From Dendrolimus kikuchii (Eukaryota > Arthropoda > Insecta > Lepidoptera > Lasiocampidae): a DNA stretch of 64,000 nucleotides. The notes below the pieces were generated by a model, which ran no database searches, was not told the DNA's origin, and was given only the letters and a program-made list of their open reading frames with translations. A program made the translations under genes and the position numbers. Location of the stretch: NCBI GenBank assembly GCA_019925095.2, contig CM034406.1, positions 7,505,388 to 7,569,387 of the forward strand, given 5' to 3'. Below, piece by piece: positions 32,625-43,344 of the stretch; within the stretch, counting starts at the first letter, position 1; every line of letters begins with the position of its first letter.

Positions 32625-33088
32625 TATCGTGTTAGTGAAAACTGTGTCGGAGTAAGCTAATTTTTATACACCCGAACAACTTAAACCGCTCCCGGGAAAA
32701 TTCCCGCGGGATTCCCGGGTTACAAATTATCACATATTTTATTACGTAAAATTTGCTATCGATCAGGGGAAAAATCGCATTGAACTTCGATTATTTTAAT
32801 ATGGCCATTTTAAATAAGTCCCAGAAAATTTTTTGCGAGGTTCACTCGATAAAAAGTAGCGCAGGTTTTAAGTTTAAGAATTTACTGTCGATCAGCGAAA
32901 ACCGCATCAATATCGGCCCAGTATTTTTTACGTGAATCCCGAACAAACATATAAAGCGACAAACAGACAAGAAATCTAAAAAAAATTGCATCGTGTTCTC
33001 CATCGTTTATATAGTGTATTCCAGTTGTTTTTTTTTAATAGCTTCAATGAACAGCCACGGCATGTTTAGAATTTTTTAATATTATAGA
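32625..33088 (-). mobile_element. Hel-2 Helitron, 3'-truncated
   Basis: Reverse copy. The 5' terminus (reverse of TTATAGA) ends at 33088, followed by T. It contains the CGGGAAAATTCCCGCGGGA block and the AAAACCGCATCAATATCGGC block shared with 7859-8266, 41130-41627 and 47454-47849. No CTAG end was found at the left. Confidence 0.65.
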
Positions 33089-33473
33089 TTACTGACATTA
33101 TTTTGTTTACGAAATATAATTTTAACACTGATGTGTCAGCACGCTTGGATTTCAATCTAGACCTAATAATTTACAAACTAGATTATATTCATGTATTATT
33201 GATCGTTATCTGTTGTTGTCGAAATAAATAAATAAATAGATACCAAGCTCTCAGAAAATATCGGCGTGAAAAGGTTAGCTTTAGGCTGATAGTGTTTCGT
33301 ACGATAAGTGGGATTTTCGATGGCCCACTTCCAACTCCTCTTATCCTATCCATGTATCCTATGATTCATCTTTGATTTCTCCATCTAATCTTTTGTACAT
33401 GTCCCCTATCCCATCTTAAAAGTTGGCGACGCGTTGGGTCCGTTCCTGGTGTTGCAAACGCTTCTGGCGACTA

Positions 33474-33775
33474 ACTAACTAATTCCGTTGGCTCAATGAC
33501 CCAAAGTGAGTCTTGGCCTCTGAAACGAGAGCACGCCACTTTCCTCTGTCCTGCGTATTGTCTTGTCAGTTGCGGACTTGTAGGGCGGTCAGGTCAGCTT
33601 GCACTCTATCGTTCCAGCGATATTTGGGACGACCAACCGGTCGCCGACCGACTGGTCGCCCCGAATATGCTTTCTTCGCTCCCCGATCGTCCTCCAACCA
33701 TTCTATATGAACGAGCCAGCGCAGACGGTGAGATTTTAACTCACGAATTATGTTACGCTCGGCCATGAGGTCTTC
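33474..33775 (-). pseudogene. LINE C-terminal fragment with (TTAG)n tail
   Basis: Minus-strand frame 33766 down to 33566 reads MAERNIIRELKSHRLRWLVH, then IEWLEDDRGAKKAYSGRP and VGRPKYRWNDRVQADL. That is the 'LRW.GH....RG.KK....GRP.GRP..RW' end of RTE/BovB-like LINEs. The 3' end reaches GAGCCAACGGAATTAGTTAG, a short TTAG microsatellite tail at 33473-33482. The copy is 5'-truncated. Confidence 0.75.
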
Positions 33776-34077
33776 TATTTCGGAATTAATTTGGAAATCA
33801 ATTAATTAATTCGCTTATGGCGACGTAACCGTTTAACATTCATTAGATGGGTGGGCCATTTGCCTGCTTGCTAGCATTGCAATAACATAAAAACGCATTT
33901 ATTAAGTTCACCTATATCTAATGGAATCTCTCGGCGTCATTTTCACCCACTTCCAGACATCTGATTAAATTGAAATTTTATACACGTAATAATAAGGTCC
34001 GATGATTATACAATCATTTCATAACTTTGTCTTTATATCCATCCAGCATCGTCAGGATAAAATATCATCAGGGGTCA

Positions 34078-34270
34078 AACCCCTGGTCTAGAGTATGCAT
34101 GCCGCCATAACAGCCTTGTGTTTTGTTCGGGCATTAGTGGCCAGATTCCAGTCTCTCTTCTCTCTCTCAGTCTCCTTTTGTGTTACAAATATCCATAGGC
34201 GACGGTAACCGCTTCCCATCAGGTGGGCTGTCTACCTGTCTGCCGAACTCATGCATTAAAAATAAAAGTA
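34078..34270 (+). repeat. Rep-A retroposon, 5'-truncated
   Basis: Starts at ACCCCTGGTCTAGAGTATG, has an internal (TCTC)n expansion near 34153-34166 and ends CTGCCGAACTCATGCATTAAAA. Confidence 0.85.
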
Positions 34271-34274
34271 AGCG

Positions 34275-34850
34275 CAGAAATTGTACGCATTGTTTTTCCT
34301 TAGAAGATCATTTGTATGATTTGAATTTACACTGTCTAATGATTATTAAATGTCTTAGACAATTCAAGTTTCATCTAAATTTAGATATTACAGTAGAGAA
34401 TGTTTTATATTAATCATCTAAATACACAATTGAACTAAAATTTGATCCAAAAATTTATCTTGTAAGAAAAACAAGTTATATATTAGATGTGTTATATTAT
34501 GTAACACTTGCTTTAGGTAAGATTATAACAGAGTTTATATCAAAACGATTAATAAATAAATCAATTTGGATTAAAGAAGTTCAAATTAATAAATAATATA
34601 TTCGAGATCGAACTTCCTAATTTAAACATATTTTGAATTTAAATAATATTAATACGTAATAAATATTTGTAACATTATTACCATATAGATTTGGTACTTA
34701 TTTTTTTTTTACCATGAGAAAGTTTAAACTAATAATAAGTTATCGCGACTATACTTCCATGCAAATTTCAATTTCATAGCCCTCTAAATATATCCTGATT
34801 TAGTGAAAAAGTCCTTATAATTGTTTTTAAACAAAAAACAAGACCGACTT
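34275..34850. other. Very AT-rich DNA, nothing recognised
   Basis: No supported feature. Confidence 0.4.
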
Positions 34851-34857
34851 TAAAAGT

Positions 34858-35022
34858 AATTAAAAAGCAAAAAAAAAAATTATGTTCTACCGCGCTTGAA
34901 GTCGGTGCGAAATAAAACATGAAAAGTAATTTAAAAAAATCCAAGTTTATGTTTTTGTTATGTTTTACTTTGCATCGACTTTATGATGTAGAAATATTTA
35001 TTTTTTTGCTCTTTAGTTATGC
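34858..35022. mobile_element. Pal-3 foldback element copy 2
   Basis: The left arm (AAAGCAAAAAAAAAAATT...TTGAAGTCGGTGCGAAATAA) mirrors the right arm (ATGTTTTACTTTGCATCGAC...TTTATTTTTTTGCTCTTT). Same family as 7004-7145. Confidence 0.65.
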
Positions 35023-35189
35023 AAATAGGTACTTATAATTTGAAAAAAAAAAATTAAATACGTTATACGTGTCTATAATATTCGAGAGTTGCTCTAAATT
35101 CATATATCATATCCACCCCGGCTAAAAAAACCAGTTGATGGCTTTTTGCTAATGCGTGAATGAATCGTTAACCGAAAGCCAACGGCTGC

Positions 35190-35362
35190 CGGCTAATGGC
35201 TGGTTCCTATATCTTATTATTCATTCTCTTGCCTTACCATCGCTTAAATTTTGACATTACTTCTCCATACAAGTAATGTTAAAATTTGACATAAGGACTT
35301 TAACACTACTTGTAAGAAATTTAATATTACTTCTATGGATTAAGATTTGAACCGGCCATAAG
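35190..35362. mobile_element. Pal-1 MITE copy 5
   Basis: Begins CTAATGGCTGGTTCCTATAT and ends GATTTGAACCGGCCATAAG. The centre is expanded by a duplicated GACATTACTT-type segment. Confidence 0.7.
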
Positions 35363-35967
35363 ACGGAAACTTGTCAGTTGACGGTTTTTGATTTTATTCG
35401 ACAACTATTAGATAGTTGGCTAAATGGTTGACAGCTTAGCAGTAGTTATTTTGTGAACAACCGCTGATTAGCTGGCTTTTACAATAGCTACCGACCTCTA
35501 CTACTAAACATATGTTTGCTTAAGATCGCTGTTGGTGAAGTTAGATAACGAAAGAACTGACCTCGAAAACATTTGCCCTCTTTTGCAATAGATCTTAACG
35601 CATTAAGCTATAAAATGAATTAAAAATGTATACATACTTCTAGTGTCATATTAAGATAAGTATATTAACATAATTCCGCAATGGCCTCTCGCATAAGTTA
35701 CAGAGAATAATTTTGACTAAAAACAACCGAAATAGATTTTGCAACTGTGTGAAAATGATCTAGATTTTGTTAGTAAATATCCATACCATGAATAATTACC
35801 AAGTTAAAGTCATAATGATTTTAATTCCTTAAGAGTTTGTTGTATGTAGTCGAAAGACGGAACGGTCATAATAATATGAATGTGAAAGGTAATTCTATCG
35901 GTATGTTTCCTTTTTCACGCTCTTGGATATGAAGCGATCATCTGAAATAAATGAAATTTAGTATACA

Positions 35968-36170
35968 CTAGCTGTGCCCGCGACTTCGTCCGCGTGGTTT
36001 CTTTTTGCAGAACCCTAATTTAAGTAGTAGCCTAAGTTATTTTTTATAACATCAGCTATCTGCTAGTTAAGGTTCTGTCAAAATGGGTCCAGCTGTTTTA
36101 GGGATTAGCCGTAACAAATAGGCAGACAGATAAAAGTAAAAAAAATGTTTTTTTTTTTTATATAAGTACC
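35968..36170 (-). mobile_element. Helitron 3' end (GCCCGCGACTTCGTCCGCG family)
   Basis: Reverse copy with the CTAG terminus at 35968-35971 preceded by A, followed by CTGTGCCCGCGACTTCGTCC. On the element strand this region can form the CCGCG/CGCGG hairpin before CTAG. The 5' terminus is not clear; an A/T-rich stretch at 36140-36170 probably marks it. Confidence 0.7.
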
Positions 36171-36369
36171 GTATATACTTTATATGCATTTAGTAAAAAG
36201 CTGTTATTATGACATTACAAACAGACAATTTAATTTTATTTATTTGTATAGTATAGTTAGTATACATAACACATAGGTACTTATACTTGCTAGGATTGAA
36301 AATAATAGACATATATATGTATGTATGTTTTATCCCGGAATATGTGAATATATCTTCTATTTATTTATT

Positions 36370-36480
36370 GCGAAGCTGCCAAACAGGCAGACGGCCCAAC
36401 TAATGGAAAGTGTTTTCCGTCGCCTATAGACGTTTTGTAACACCAGGGGCGAAGGCAACGGGTTGCCAGCCTTTAGGATG
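36370..36480 (-). repeat. Short Rep-A-related retroposon end
   Basis: Carries AACAGGCAGACGGCCC...GGAAAGTG...CGCCTATAGAC, which resembles the reversed Rep-A 3' end, then departs into GGGCGAAGGCAACGGGTTGC. A similar piece lies at 48003-48075, so this is a related subfamily. Confidence 0.5.
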
Positions 36481-36639
36481 CGATAAAGACAAGGGATAGA
36501 GGGATGAGATAGGGGGATCAGACAGGAGGTAGACATCCTACAGTTTTCTGTTTCTTGTGCTTTATATTTTAATCTTTGTACTTATACGTTTTTATAATTA
36601 TTTGTTCTTTTTTAATATTTAGCACGGGTCGCATGCCAT

Positions 36640-36840
36640 ATGCGATTTTAGGAGGTGGGCACTGAAAATCAGCGCTGCGTCAGACTACGTTTCTGCACAG
36701 CAAAATGATGAGTACCAAACTTACTTCCAAATTGCAGCATACAATTTCTATTTAATTTTATCTATTTATACTTTATGTTAATACTATTTTGTGTTGTGTG
36801 TCGCTATTAGAAATAAATATTTTTCTTTCTTTTTTTCTTT
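36640..36840 (+). repeat. 3U LINE 3' end, copy 1
   Basis: GTGGGCACTGAAAATCAGCG, CTGCGTCAG, a CACAGCA block, then an AT-rich stretch ending AGAAATAAATATTTTTC and a (TTTC)n tail. It shares its order with 44113-44310, 63185-63420 and 63560-63740. Retained as a non-coding 3' end; the parent LINE is not in the window. Confidence 0.65.
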
Positions 36841-36855
36841 AAGTGTAGGATAGAG

Positions 36856-37213
36856 CATTGGTCGGCAAACTTATTAGCCAAAGAGCCAAATATGAATATT
36901 ACAACAATTTAAAAAAATTGAGGGCCACATCTGCTGGTTTAGTAAACTTTTATTGCACTCAATAAGTAGTACACTAAATAAAAGTAAATTTCATACTTAA
37001 TAAATATTTATTAATGCGAAAAATGTGCTTCCATCTCCTTGGAAAGTTTGACTAAGTCATGTTTGTATGTTGTTGTTTTTAATTTTAGGCATGATTCGAA
37101 GTTCTCATCAATAAGATTTATTATTGCGCCTTCCGTGGATATTTGTGCCAGAGCCGCACTTAAAGAGCCAAAGAGCCACATGCGGCTCTCGAGCCGCACT
37201 TTGCCGACCACTG
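36856..37213. mobile_element. hAT MITE, 358 bp, perfect 8-bp target duplication
   Basis: Target duplication GGATAGAG at 36848-36855 and 37214-37221. Terminal inverted repeats are CATTGGTCGGCAAA (left) and TTTGCCGACCACTG (right), one mismatch apart. Next to the right end lies AAAGAGCCACATGCGGCTCT. On the minus strand the frame 37271-37011 covers it, and its C-terminal part, IINLIDENFESCLKLKTTTY then ending in HFSH at a stop, looks like the end of a hAT transposase. The element may therefore be an internally deleted derivative that kept the last exon. The transposase assignment is an inference. Confidence 0.9.
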
Positions 37214-37224
37214 GGATAGAGCAT

Positions 37225-37555
37225 AGGCGGAGGGGAAGTGGGTCATCGGCATCGGAACTCTCACTCAACACACGATATATAATTACCTCAAGGTTAACCG
37301 TTACACGCCAATATTCTATGAAAGCGTGGTGTCACACCGATTGAGCCTTAAATCTTTAATTAACATAATGATTCCAGCATGACTCTACCACGAAAGTTTT
37401 TTTGATAATAATATTGAACATAATATGTTCGTTCATAATAAACTATATAGAACGGCTAAGGAGATTTGTTTTCTAAAAATAATATTACAGATTCTTGTCA
37501 GAAAGTATTGGGTTTATAACTGGATATATAGATGAAACTTGAGAGGCAGGTGTAG
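37225..37555. other. Spacer, nothing recognised
   Basis: No supported feature. Confidence 0.4.
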
Positions 37556-37560
37556 TCTGA

Positions 37561-37682
37561 TCGCCGGTTCCTATATCTTACTATTCACTCACTTACCTTA
37601 CCATCGGTTGAATTTTGACATTACTTATAAATTTTAACAGGTAGTAAAGCAAATTATCGGTTGATAAAATATAGTAACAATA
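37561..37682. mobile_element. Pal-1 MITE copy 6
   Basis: Begins GATCGCCGGTTCCTATATC and carries CCATCGGTTGAATTTTGACA. The right half is shortened and decayed (AAATTATCGGTTGATAAAAT). Confidence 0.65.
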
Positions 37683-38160
37683 GTAAAAAATAGTAAGCGT
37701 TTAATGCTGTATGGCGCCAGAATGACGTAGTGGAACTGCAAATTAAATAATAATTAAAGATGGCCGACATAATGTGATTGAGGATTGAATTTTCATTTCA
37801 ATCTACATAAACGTGTTGTGTGTCGTTAGTGTTCTAATATCAGCCTCCTAATATTCTAAAAGACAGTGTTAATTTCGATAATATGCAAATTAAAATTGAA
37901 TGAATAAAATAAAAATAGATATTGACTGAATAATTCAATGGTTATTACCTTTTATTTCTGATATTTTTAAGATAAAAGAACACGTTTTTTATTTATGTAT
38001 TCGAAACACATGTAAAAATTTCAATCGATTACCACGTGAAGAAACAGGGTCATTCTGATGAGATTACCGATGTTAAAAGTCCGTCAATCTACCTCGGAGA
38101 ATCATGGTCCATATGTTGACTATTCCCCTAATATGCTTGTTCCCAAGATTATCTAGATTA

Positions 38161-38476
38161 TCTGTGCAGGAACGGAGAAAGAATACAATTTCCTGCGGCC
38201 GGGCGGCCTGTCGTAAGAGGCGACAAAACAACCCACAGCCAGGTGGTAGGGCATTTGCCCGACTGGATGCCTATCACCCCTGGTCTAAAGTATGTCGCTA
38301 TAACAACCTTGCGTTGTGTTTCGGCATTAGTGACCAGGTTCCAGTCTCCTTGAAGAGAGCAGTAGCGCATTTGTAGCACCTTTGATGTTGCAAATGTCCA
38401 TAGGCGATGGTAACCGCTTTCCATCAAGTGGGCCGTCTGCCTGTCTGCTGAACTCCTGCAATAAAAAAATAAAAAA
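38161..38476 (+). repeat. Rep-A retroposon, near full length
   Basis: Complete from TCTGTGCAGGAACGGAGAAA through GGCCGGGCGGCCTGTCG to CTGAACTCCTGCAATAAAA. It is followed closely by a diverged second copy. Confidence 0.9.
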
Positions 38477-38479
38477 AGC

Positions 38480-38790
38480 CCAACAGTCTAACGTGACTGA
38501 AAACGGATAAAGCATAAGTAATTCCTGCGATCGAAGGGCCTGTCGTAGGAGGCGATAAGACAACCCTCAGCCAGGTGTTAGATATTTGCCTGTTGGGTGG
38601 ACACAATCCCTGGTCTAGAGTACGCGGCCGTAATAACTTTTAGTTATCATTCGGCATCAGTGGCCAGGTCCCGATCCAGGCCTGCAGCACATCGCTAGAG
38701 GACTTTTGGTGTTGCAAATGTCCACAGGTGACGGTAACTACTTTTCATCAATTTGGCCGCCAGCCTGTCTGCTGTACTCCAGCGATAAAA
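38480..38790 (+). repeat. Rep-A retroposon, diverged tandem copy
   Basis: In the same orientation as its neighbour and about 4 bases away, but much more diverged: the core is GCGATCGAAGGGCCTGTCGT and the 3' end GCTGTACTCCAGCGATAAAA. The difference in age shows two insertions rather than a recent tandem duplication. Confidence 0.8.
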
Positions 38791-39090
38791 AGATCATACA
38801 CAGGCAAACAGACAGCTATGAGACGTATATCATATAAGGGTGCCGTTCGTGTAGAAATGGCTACGGTACCTTAAAATCCTAACAGATATTATAAATGCGA
38901 ACGTGTTTGTTTGTGATTATCTATCATTTAGGAGCTGTGCCTTTGTTGGTGGAACCTCCTCCAATGTTCTCTGTGGAGACGGTAACCCACTTGTTCCTTG
39001 ATTTGATCAATGAATGATCGCCTTGGCCTTCCCTTCCCTCTCCTAGCTTCCAATTTCCCTTGAATACGTGCATGCAACGTGCATAAATAT

Positions 39091-40374
39091 TAGGTTGGGG
39101 AAAAAGTTTCTTCGCATTTTATATAAAAATTCAAAAAGTTTTTTTATAAAGTTTATTTACATTAGACTAAAGTATGTAGGTGCCATTTTGTTGGATAACT
39201 TTTTGCCATCTTGTAGATAGACACTTGATCCCATTGCTATAAAAATTCTAGGGCTTCTGATCAAAAAACTGCGACAAATGGTTTTGGCAGTCCTCTCGTG
39301 ATGTTAACTGACACTGCCTAAGGAATTCTGCAGAGACCGAAACAGGTAAAAATCTGAAGGTTCAAGGTCAGGACTATACGGCGGATGCATTAACACCTCC
39401 CAGACAAACTCTCGTAATTTTTGCTGAGTGGCTAAAGATGTGTGAGGTCTAGCGTTATCATGGTGAAAAACCACACCCCTTCTGTTGATTAATTCCGGCC
39501 GCTTTCTCTCAACTTTTTGCTTTAATCTCATCAATTGTTCGCAGTACAGTTCAGAATCGATGGTCCTGCCTGGCGGTAACAGCTCATAATGAATAATGCC
39601 CTTCCAATCCCACCATACACACAGCATCACCTTGTTGCAAGTTAACCCGGGTTACGCCACAGTCTGTGAAGCCTGACCGGCCTTTGACCACGATCTTTTT
39701 CGCACGTTCTTGTCGTACGTGATCCACTTTTCATCACCAATTATCAGCTTCTTCAAAAATGGTTCGGTTTCATTACGTCGTAATAAAGAATCACAAATGA
39801 GTACACGGTTAATTAAGTTTCTTTCAGTGAGATCATGAGGCACCCAAATATCGAGCTTTTTTGTGTACCCAGCATTTTTCAAATGCACCAAAACCGTTTT
39901 GTGATCAATTCCCACTTCTCCAGCTACATCGTTACTACTAATATGCCGATCTTGCTCCACTTTTTCAAAAATGGCATCAATTTTGTCTGTAACAGGGCGA
40001 CCAGAGCGACGTGCATATTTGATATCAAAATTTCCGGATTGAAAACGCTTAAACCAAATTTGCGCTACTCTCACAGATACTAACATTAGGTCCATAAACA
40101 TCACAAATTTTTTTCGCGGCTTGTGTTGCATTTTTACCATTTTTGTAGTAAAATTTTAAAATGTATCGAATTTCTTCATTATATTCACTCATTTTAACAA
40201 CAAGAAAAACAAATAAAAATCACACATTTTCCTAATTTGAATTTGGAATTGTCTTCTTTAAAATTAAAACTTTTTAATGATACCAAAACCAGCCAGATAC
40301 AAATGGTATAGCCAAAGAGATCTTATTACAAGTTAATACACACTATATGCGAAAAGACTTTTTCCCCAACCTAT
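39091..40374 (-). mobile_element. mariner element, 1284 bp, TA duplication
   Basis: Terminal inverted repeats TTAGGTTGGGGAAAAAGTTT (39091) and ACTTTTTCCCCAACCTAT (ending 40374) are nearly perfect mirror images. They are flanked by TA at 39089-39090 and 40375-40376. The length, ends and TA duplication are those of a mariner (IS630/Tc1/mariner superfamily). The transposase lies on the minus strand, is broken, and is described separately. Confidence 0.9.
39145..40194 (-). pseudogene. Broken mariner transposase (DD34D type)
   Basis: The ATG is at about 40192 (MSEYNEEIRYILKFYYKNGK), giving the N-terminal HTH region. A frameshift near 40085 moves the reading to a frame with VAQIWFKRFQSGNFDIK (second HTH) and the first catalytic aspartate in IIGDEKWITY. 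A TAA at 39654-39652 then interrupts the frame. Past it lie HHDNARPHTSLATQ (second aspartate) and YSPDLEPSDFYLFRSLQNSL (third). A further shift near 39310 and a stop in the last ~30 codons break the C-terminus. Each catalytic motif is readable, but no single frame makes the protein. It resembles an ordinary mariner copy at an early stage of decay. Confidence 0.85.
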
Positions 40375-40404
40375 TATAAATAATCGGCAGATAGACACAT
40401 ATAT

Positions 40405-40608
40405 TGTATATCCTCAAATTAAGCAAGTTACGCTTGTCTTATGGTAATATACAACGGACTACACGGAGGCTGATCTCAGACAGCCAGACTATAGTAAATA
40501 ACGGAGAAAATTCGTTTCTGAAATTCATCATACCGGGAATCGAACCCGGAGCCTCTGGGTAGCAGTGAGGTAAGCCCGCAAAAGCTTAGCTCACTCAACC
40601 GCAGAGGC
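40405..40608 (-). mobile_element. tRNA-derived SINE, copy 3
   Basis: The reversed box B GGGAATCGAACCC lies near 40531-40543 and the reversed box A (CTCACTCAACCG) near 40590-40601. The body GTTACGCTTGTCTTATGG...CAACGGACTAC matches the copies at 7587 and 22033. Confidence 0.85.
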
Positions 40609-41129
40609 CGTCAATAATAAATAAAAAGGTGCCGCGTCGTACTAAATGGCCAAACATCTTCCTCCTTTTTTCTTCTAGAGTTTTTAAAATTGTGCGCTTC
40701 TCCTTTACCATATCCAATACTTCTTTATTGGTTTTCTTTTCTTTCCAACTTAATCTCTCCATACGTCTCCACATTTCAAATACTTATAATCTATCGCGAT
40801 AGTTTCTTGTCATCGTCTATGCTTCGCTCCCATATTAAGGCAATGCTTCAGACATAAATTTTTATTAAACAATTCTTGACGGATTGTGTGTAATTAATTA
40901 CATCATATTTCTTATTTTAAATTGGACTGTGTTTACCAAAGATTTATTCGTACTGATAAAAAACGACATGTTGAAGGAATTTCTAATGTATGCAGTGTAA
41001 AAGCGGAATACATAAGCGTATTGAATAATAATCACCTTGGTATCCTAGATTAAATGAAATGTGGTTCAGTGTTAAAAACCAGTTTTGGAAGTGTTATATA
41101 ACGATTATCAAATACCTTTTATGATAATA

Positions 41130-41627
41130 CTAGAATATACCTGCGACTTCGTCCACGCTTGACTTCACAAAGTATCGCAGCATTTAAAAACAGCCATCGA
41201 TTTAGAGTAAACTGGGTCGGAATAAGCTACTTTTTATGCATCCGAGCAATTTCAAATCGCTCCCGGAAAAGTTCCCGCGGGATTCCCGGGGTAAAAAAGA
41301 TCACACATTTTATTACATTAATTTTGCTATCGATCAATAAAAAAATCACATTGGAATTCGATTCTTTTTAATCTGGCCATTTTAAATTATACTCAGAAAA
41401 TTTCCCGCGAGATTCTCGGGTTAAAAAGTAGCACAGATTTTAAATCTAAAAATTATCTGTCGACCAGCAACCGCACCGAAATCAGCCCCGGAGTTTTTAC
41501 GTTAATCACGAACAAACAGACAAGCACACAAGTGTTCTCCGTTATTTATATAATCTATTCCAATTGTTTTTTTTTAATAGCTTCAATGTAGTAACACGTC
41601 ATGTTTAGAATTTTATAATATTATAGA
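41130..41627 (-). mobile_element. Hel-2 Helitron, apparently full length (~498 bp)
   Basis: Both ends are visible. The 3' CTAG (41130-41133, reversed) is preceded by A, with TGCGACTTCGTCCACG next to it. The 5' terminus TCTATAATATTATAAA is at 41627, followed by T. The interior has the TTCCCGCGGGATTCCCGG palindrome near 41271-41289. There is no coding content. Confidence 0.8.
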
Positions 41628-41639
41628 TAGCAAAAGGCA

Positions 41640-42640
41640 AATATATATACGTTGATGACAGATAAACAGAAATATAAAAAGGTATTTAAATACAAGCTTT
41701 TGAGATCCTGGATATCATGTAGCAGCAGAGTGCTAGCCAAGACAAGTAAAACGAGCCCAAACACGAGGGGTCTATCTTGTTTAGTACAGGAGTTCCTATG
41801 GCCACCTGCCGACTCCATCATCAGATCAGCTCCATACTATTGCATTGTCACGCGATATACATATGCGTGCAAAATTTCAGCTCAATCGGAAACCGGGAAG
41901 TAGCTCAAATTTAACTTGCAAGATTCTACCTGAACTTACATACATACATAAGTACATCCATTGCAAGTTAAATAAAAGCTTGTGAAATAAGTGGTTTGTG
42001 TGCGAGTCGTTATCGCGCGTGGAGTCTTTAAACAAAAATAACTTGTCTAATCTCAAGTAAAGTCTAATTTAATTAGAGAAATAAGCGTAAAATAAATGTT
42101 AAAGTAACATTAAATATTATATGGTTTTCACCAAAATTATAAATATTTGGAAAATCATTTTATGTGTTCAAATAATGATCTAAATATAGTAGTAGTAGTA
42201 GTAGTAAATGAAGTTATGAAGGAGTATATGTAATTTATGGGGTGAGAAGAAGTATGAGAATCCTAAAAATAGAGGAAGTGGGTGCCGCACTAACCACGCG
42301 TAGAGTTTCGTACTAGAGAAGATTAGTAACCATATTGAAATTTGACTCCGGAACCGCAAAAAAGCGTGAAACCGTAAGTATCATTGTCTCAAAAACTACT
42401 CATAATATTTTATTTAGGTCAGTACTTTTATTCATATTTTCAGAATAACACGTATCATCGTCGGGTGCGCGACTCAAGGCCGGCAGACGTGTGCCCCCAC
42501 ACGACTTCATTACGGAATTTTCAATAGAAATGCGAAAGTGAGAAATTTGCAGGCGGCCCCTTGTATTACTTTCCATAACAGGGATGAACACTGGATTCTT
42601 ATTATTGGAAAATGGATAGTTTTTCGGGTTTTGAATTTAA
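41640..42640. other. AT-rich DNA
   Basis: A (TAG)n stretch lies at about 42188-42206. Nothing else is recognised. 42480-42500 is briefly GC-rich. Confidence 0.35.
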
Positions 42641-42644
42641 AGCA

Positions 42645-42715
42645 TCGGTTCTCAACCTGATAGGTCGTGTACATTATGGGGGTCGCTTTTGATATTAAAG
42701 GGGATTGCAGTCTGT
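42645..42715 (+). mobile_element. Possible hAT left end
   Basis: CATCGGTTCTCAACCTGATAGGTCG resembles the common hAT start (GTGGTTCTCAACCT). The matching right end is not found, so this is a fragment or chance. A similar GGTACTCAACCTTTTGGTC at 43345 runs in the same direction, not mirrored. Confidence 0.3.
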
Positions 42716-42784
42716 CAAAACAATAAGACCAGTATACGAAAGATTCCATTCTATTAATTAAAATATTATTATTATTTTAATTAG

Positions 42785-43335
42785 ACTCTTATTTTTAATT
42801 ACCTGGACTAAAATGTTATCCGTGCAGGAACGGAGAAAGAATACAATTTCTTGCGGCCGGACGGCCTGTCGTAAGAGGCGACAAAACAACACACAGCCAG
42901 GTGGTAGGGTTTTTGCCGAACTGGATGGCTACCATGGCTACCACCCCTGGTCTAGAGTATGCCGCCATAACAACCTTGATTTGTGTTCCGGCCTTAGTGA
43001 CCAGGTTCCAGTCTCCCTTAAGAGAGCAGCAGCGCATTTGTAGCACCTTTGGCGTTGGAAATGTCCATAGGCGATGGTAACCACATACCACCAAGTGGGC
43101 CGTCCGTCGTCTGCTGAACTCATGCAATAAAAAAAAAATGACAGCTCTGGTCGACCTTCTTTTTATGTTGCATTCTTGGAGCAACACACCACAACACTGC
43201 AAATGAAATCCTAAATAAATTCTGTAGGGTACAACTCGCATTGGTGAGTTGTTGGTTCAATTTACACAATTCACTTATGAATGAAAAATGTCGATCGCAG
43301 CTGTCATTTTAGTCCAGGTAATTAGAAATTAGAGT
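42785..43335. mobile_element. MITE with long inverted repeats, interrupted by Rep-A
   Basis: The left arm (ACTCTTATTTTTAATTACC, TGGACTAAAATG, then ACAGCTCTGGTCGACC beyond the insertion) mirrors the right arm (GATCGCAGCTGTC, ATTTTAGTCCAGGTAATT, AGAAATTAGAGT). Rep-A at 42816-43137 sits inside the left arm, with AAAATG on both sides (42810-42815 and 43134-43139) as its likely target duplication. Outside the arms, TTAATTAG (42777-42784) and ATAATTAG (43336-43343) differ at one base and may be an 8-bp target duplication. Confidence 0.7.
42816..43137 (+). repeat. Rep-A retroposon, best complete copy
   Basis: Full family unit: 5' TTATCCGTGCAGGAACGGAG, then TTGCGGCCGGACGGCCTGTCG, GCCAGGTGGTAGGGTTTTTG, CCACCCCTGGTCTAGAGTATG, CCAGGTTCCAGTCTCCC, GCGCATTTGTAGCACC and AAATGTCCATAGGCGATGG, then 3' CTGCTGAACTCATGCAATAAAAAA. 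There is no polymerase III box and no conserved protein domain. It ends in an A-rich tail and copies are 5'-truncated, so it moves as a retroposon. At least 14 copies or partial copies occur in this window, in both orientations. An inserted CCATGGCTA duplicate near 42930 is private to this copy. Confidence 0.9.
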
Positions 43336-43344
43336 ATAATTAGG

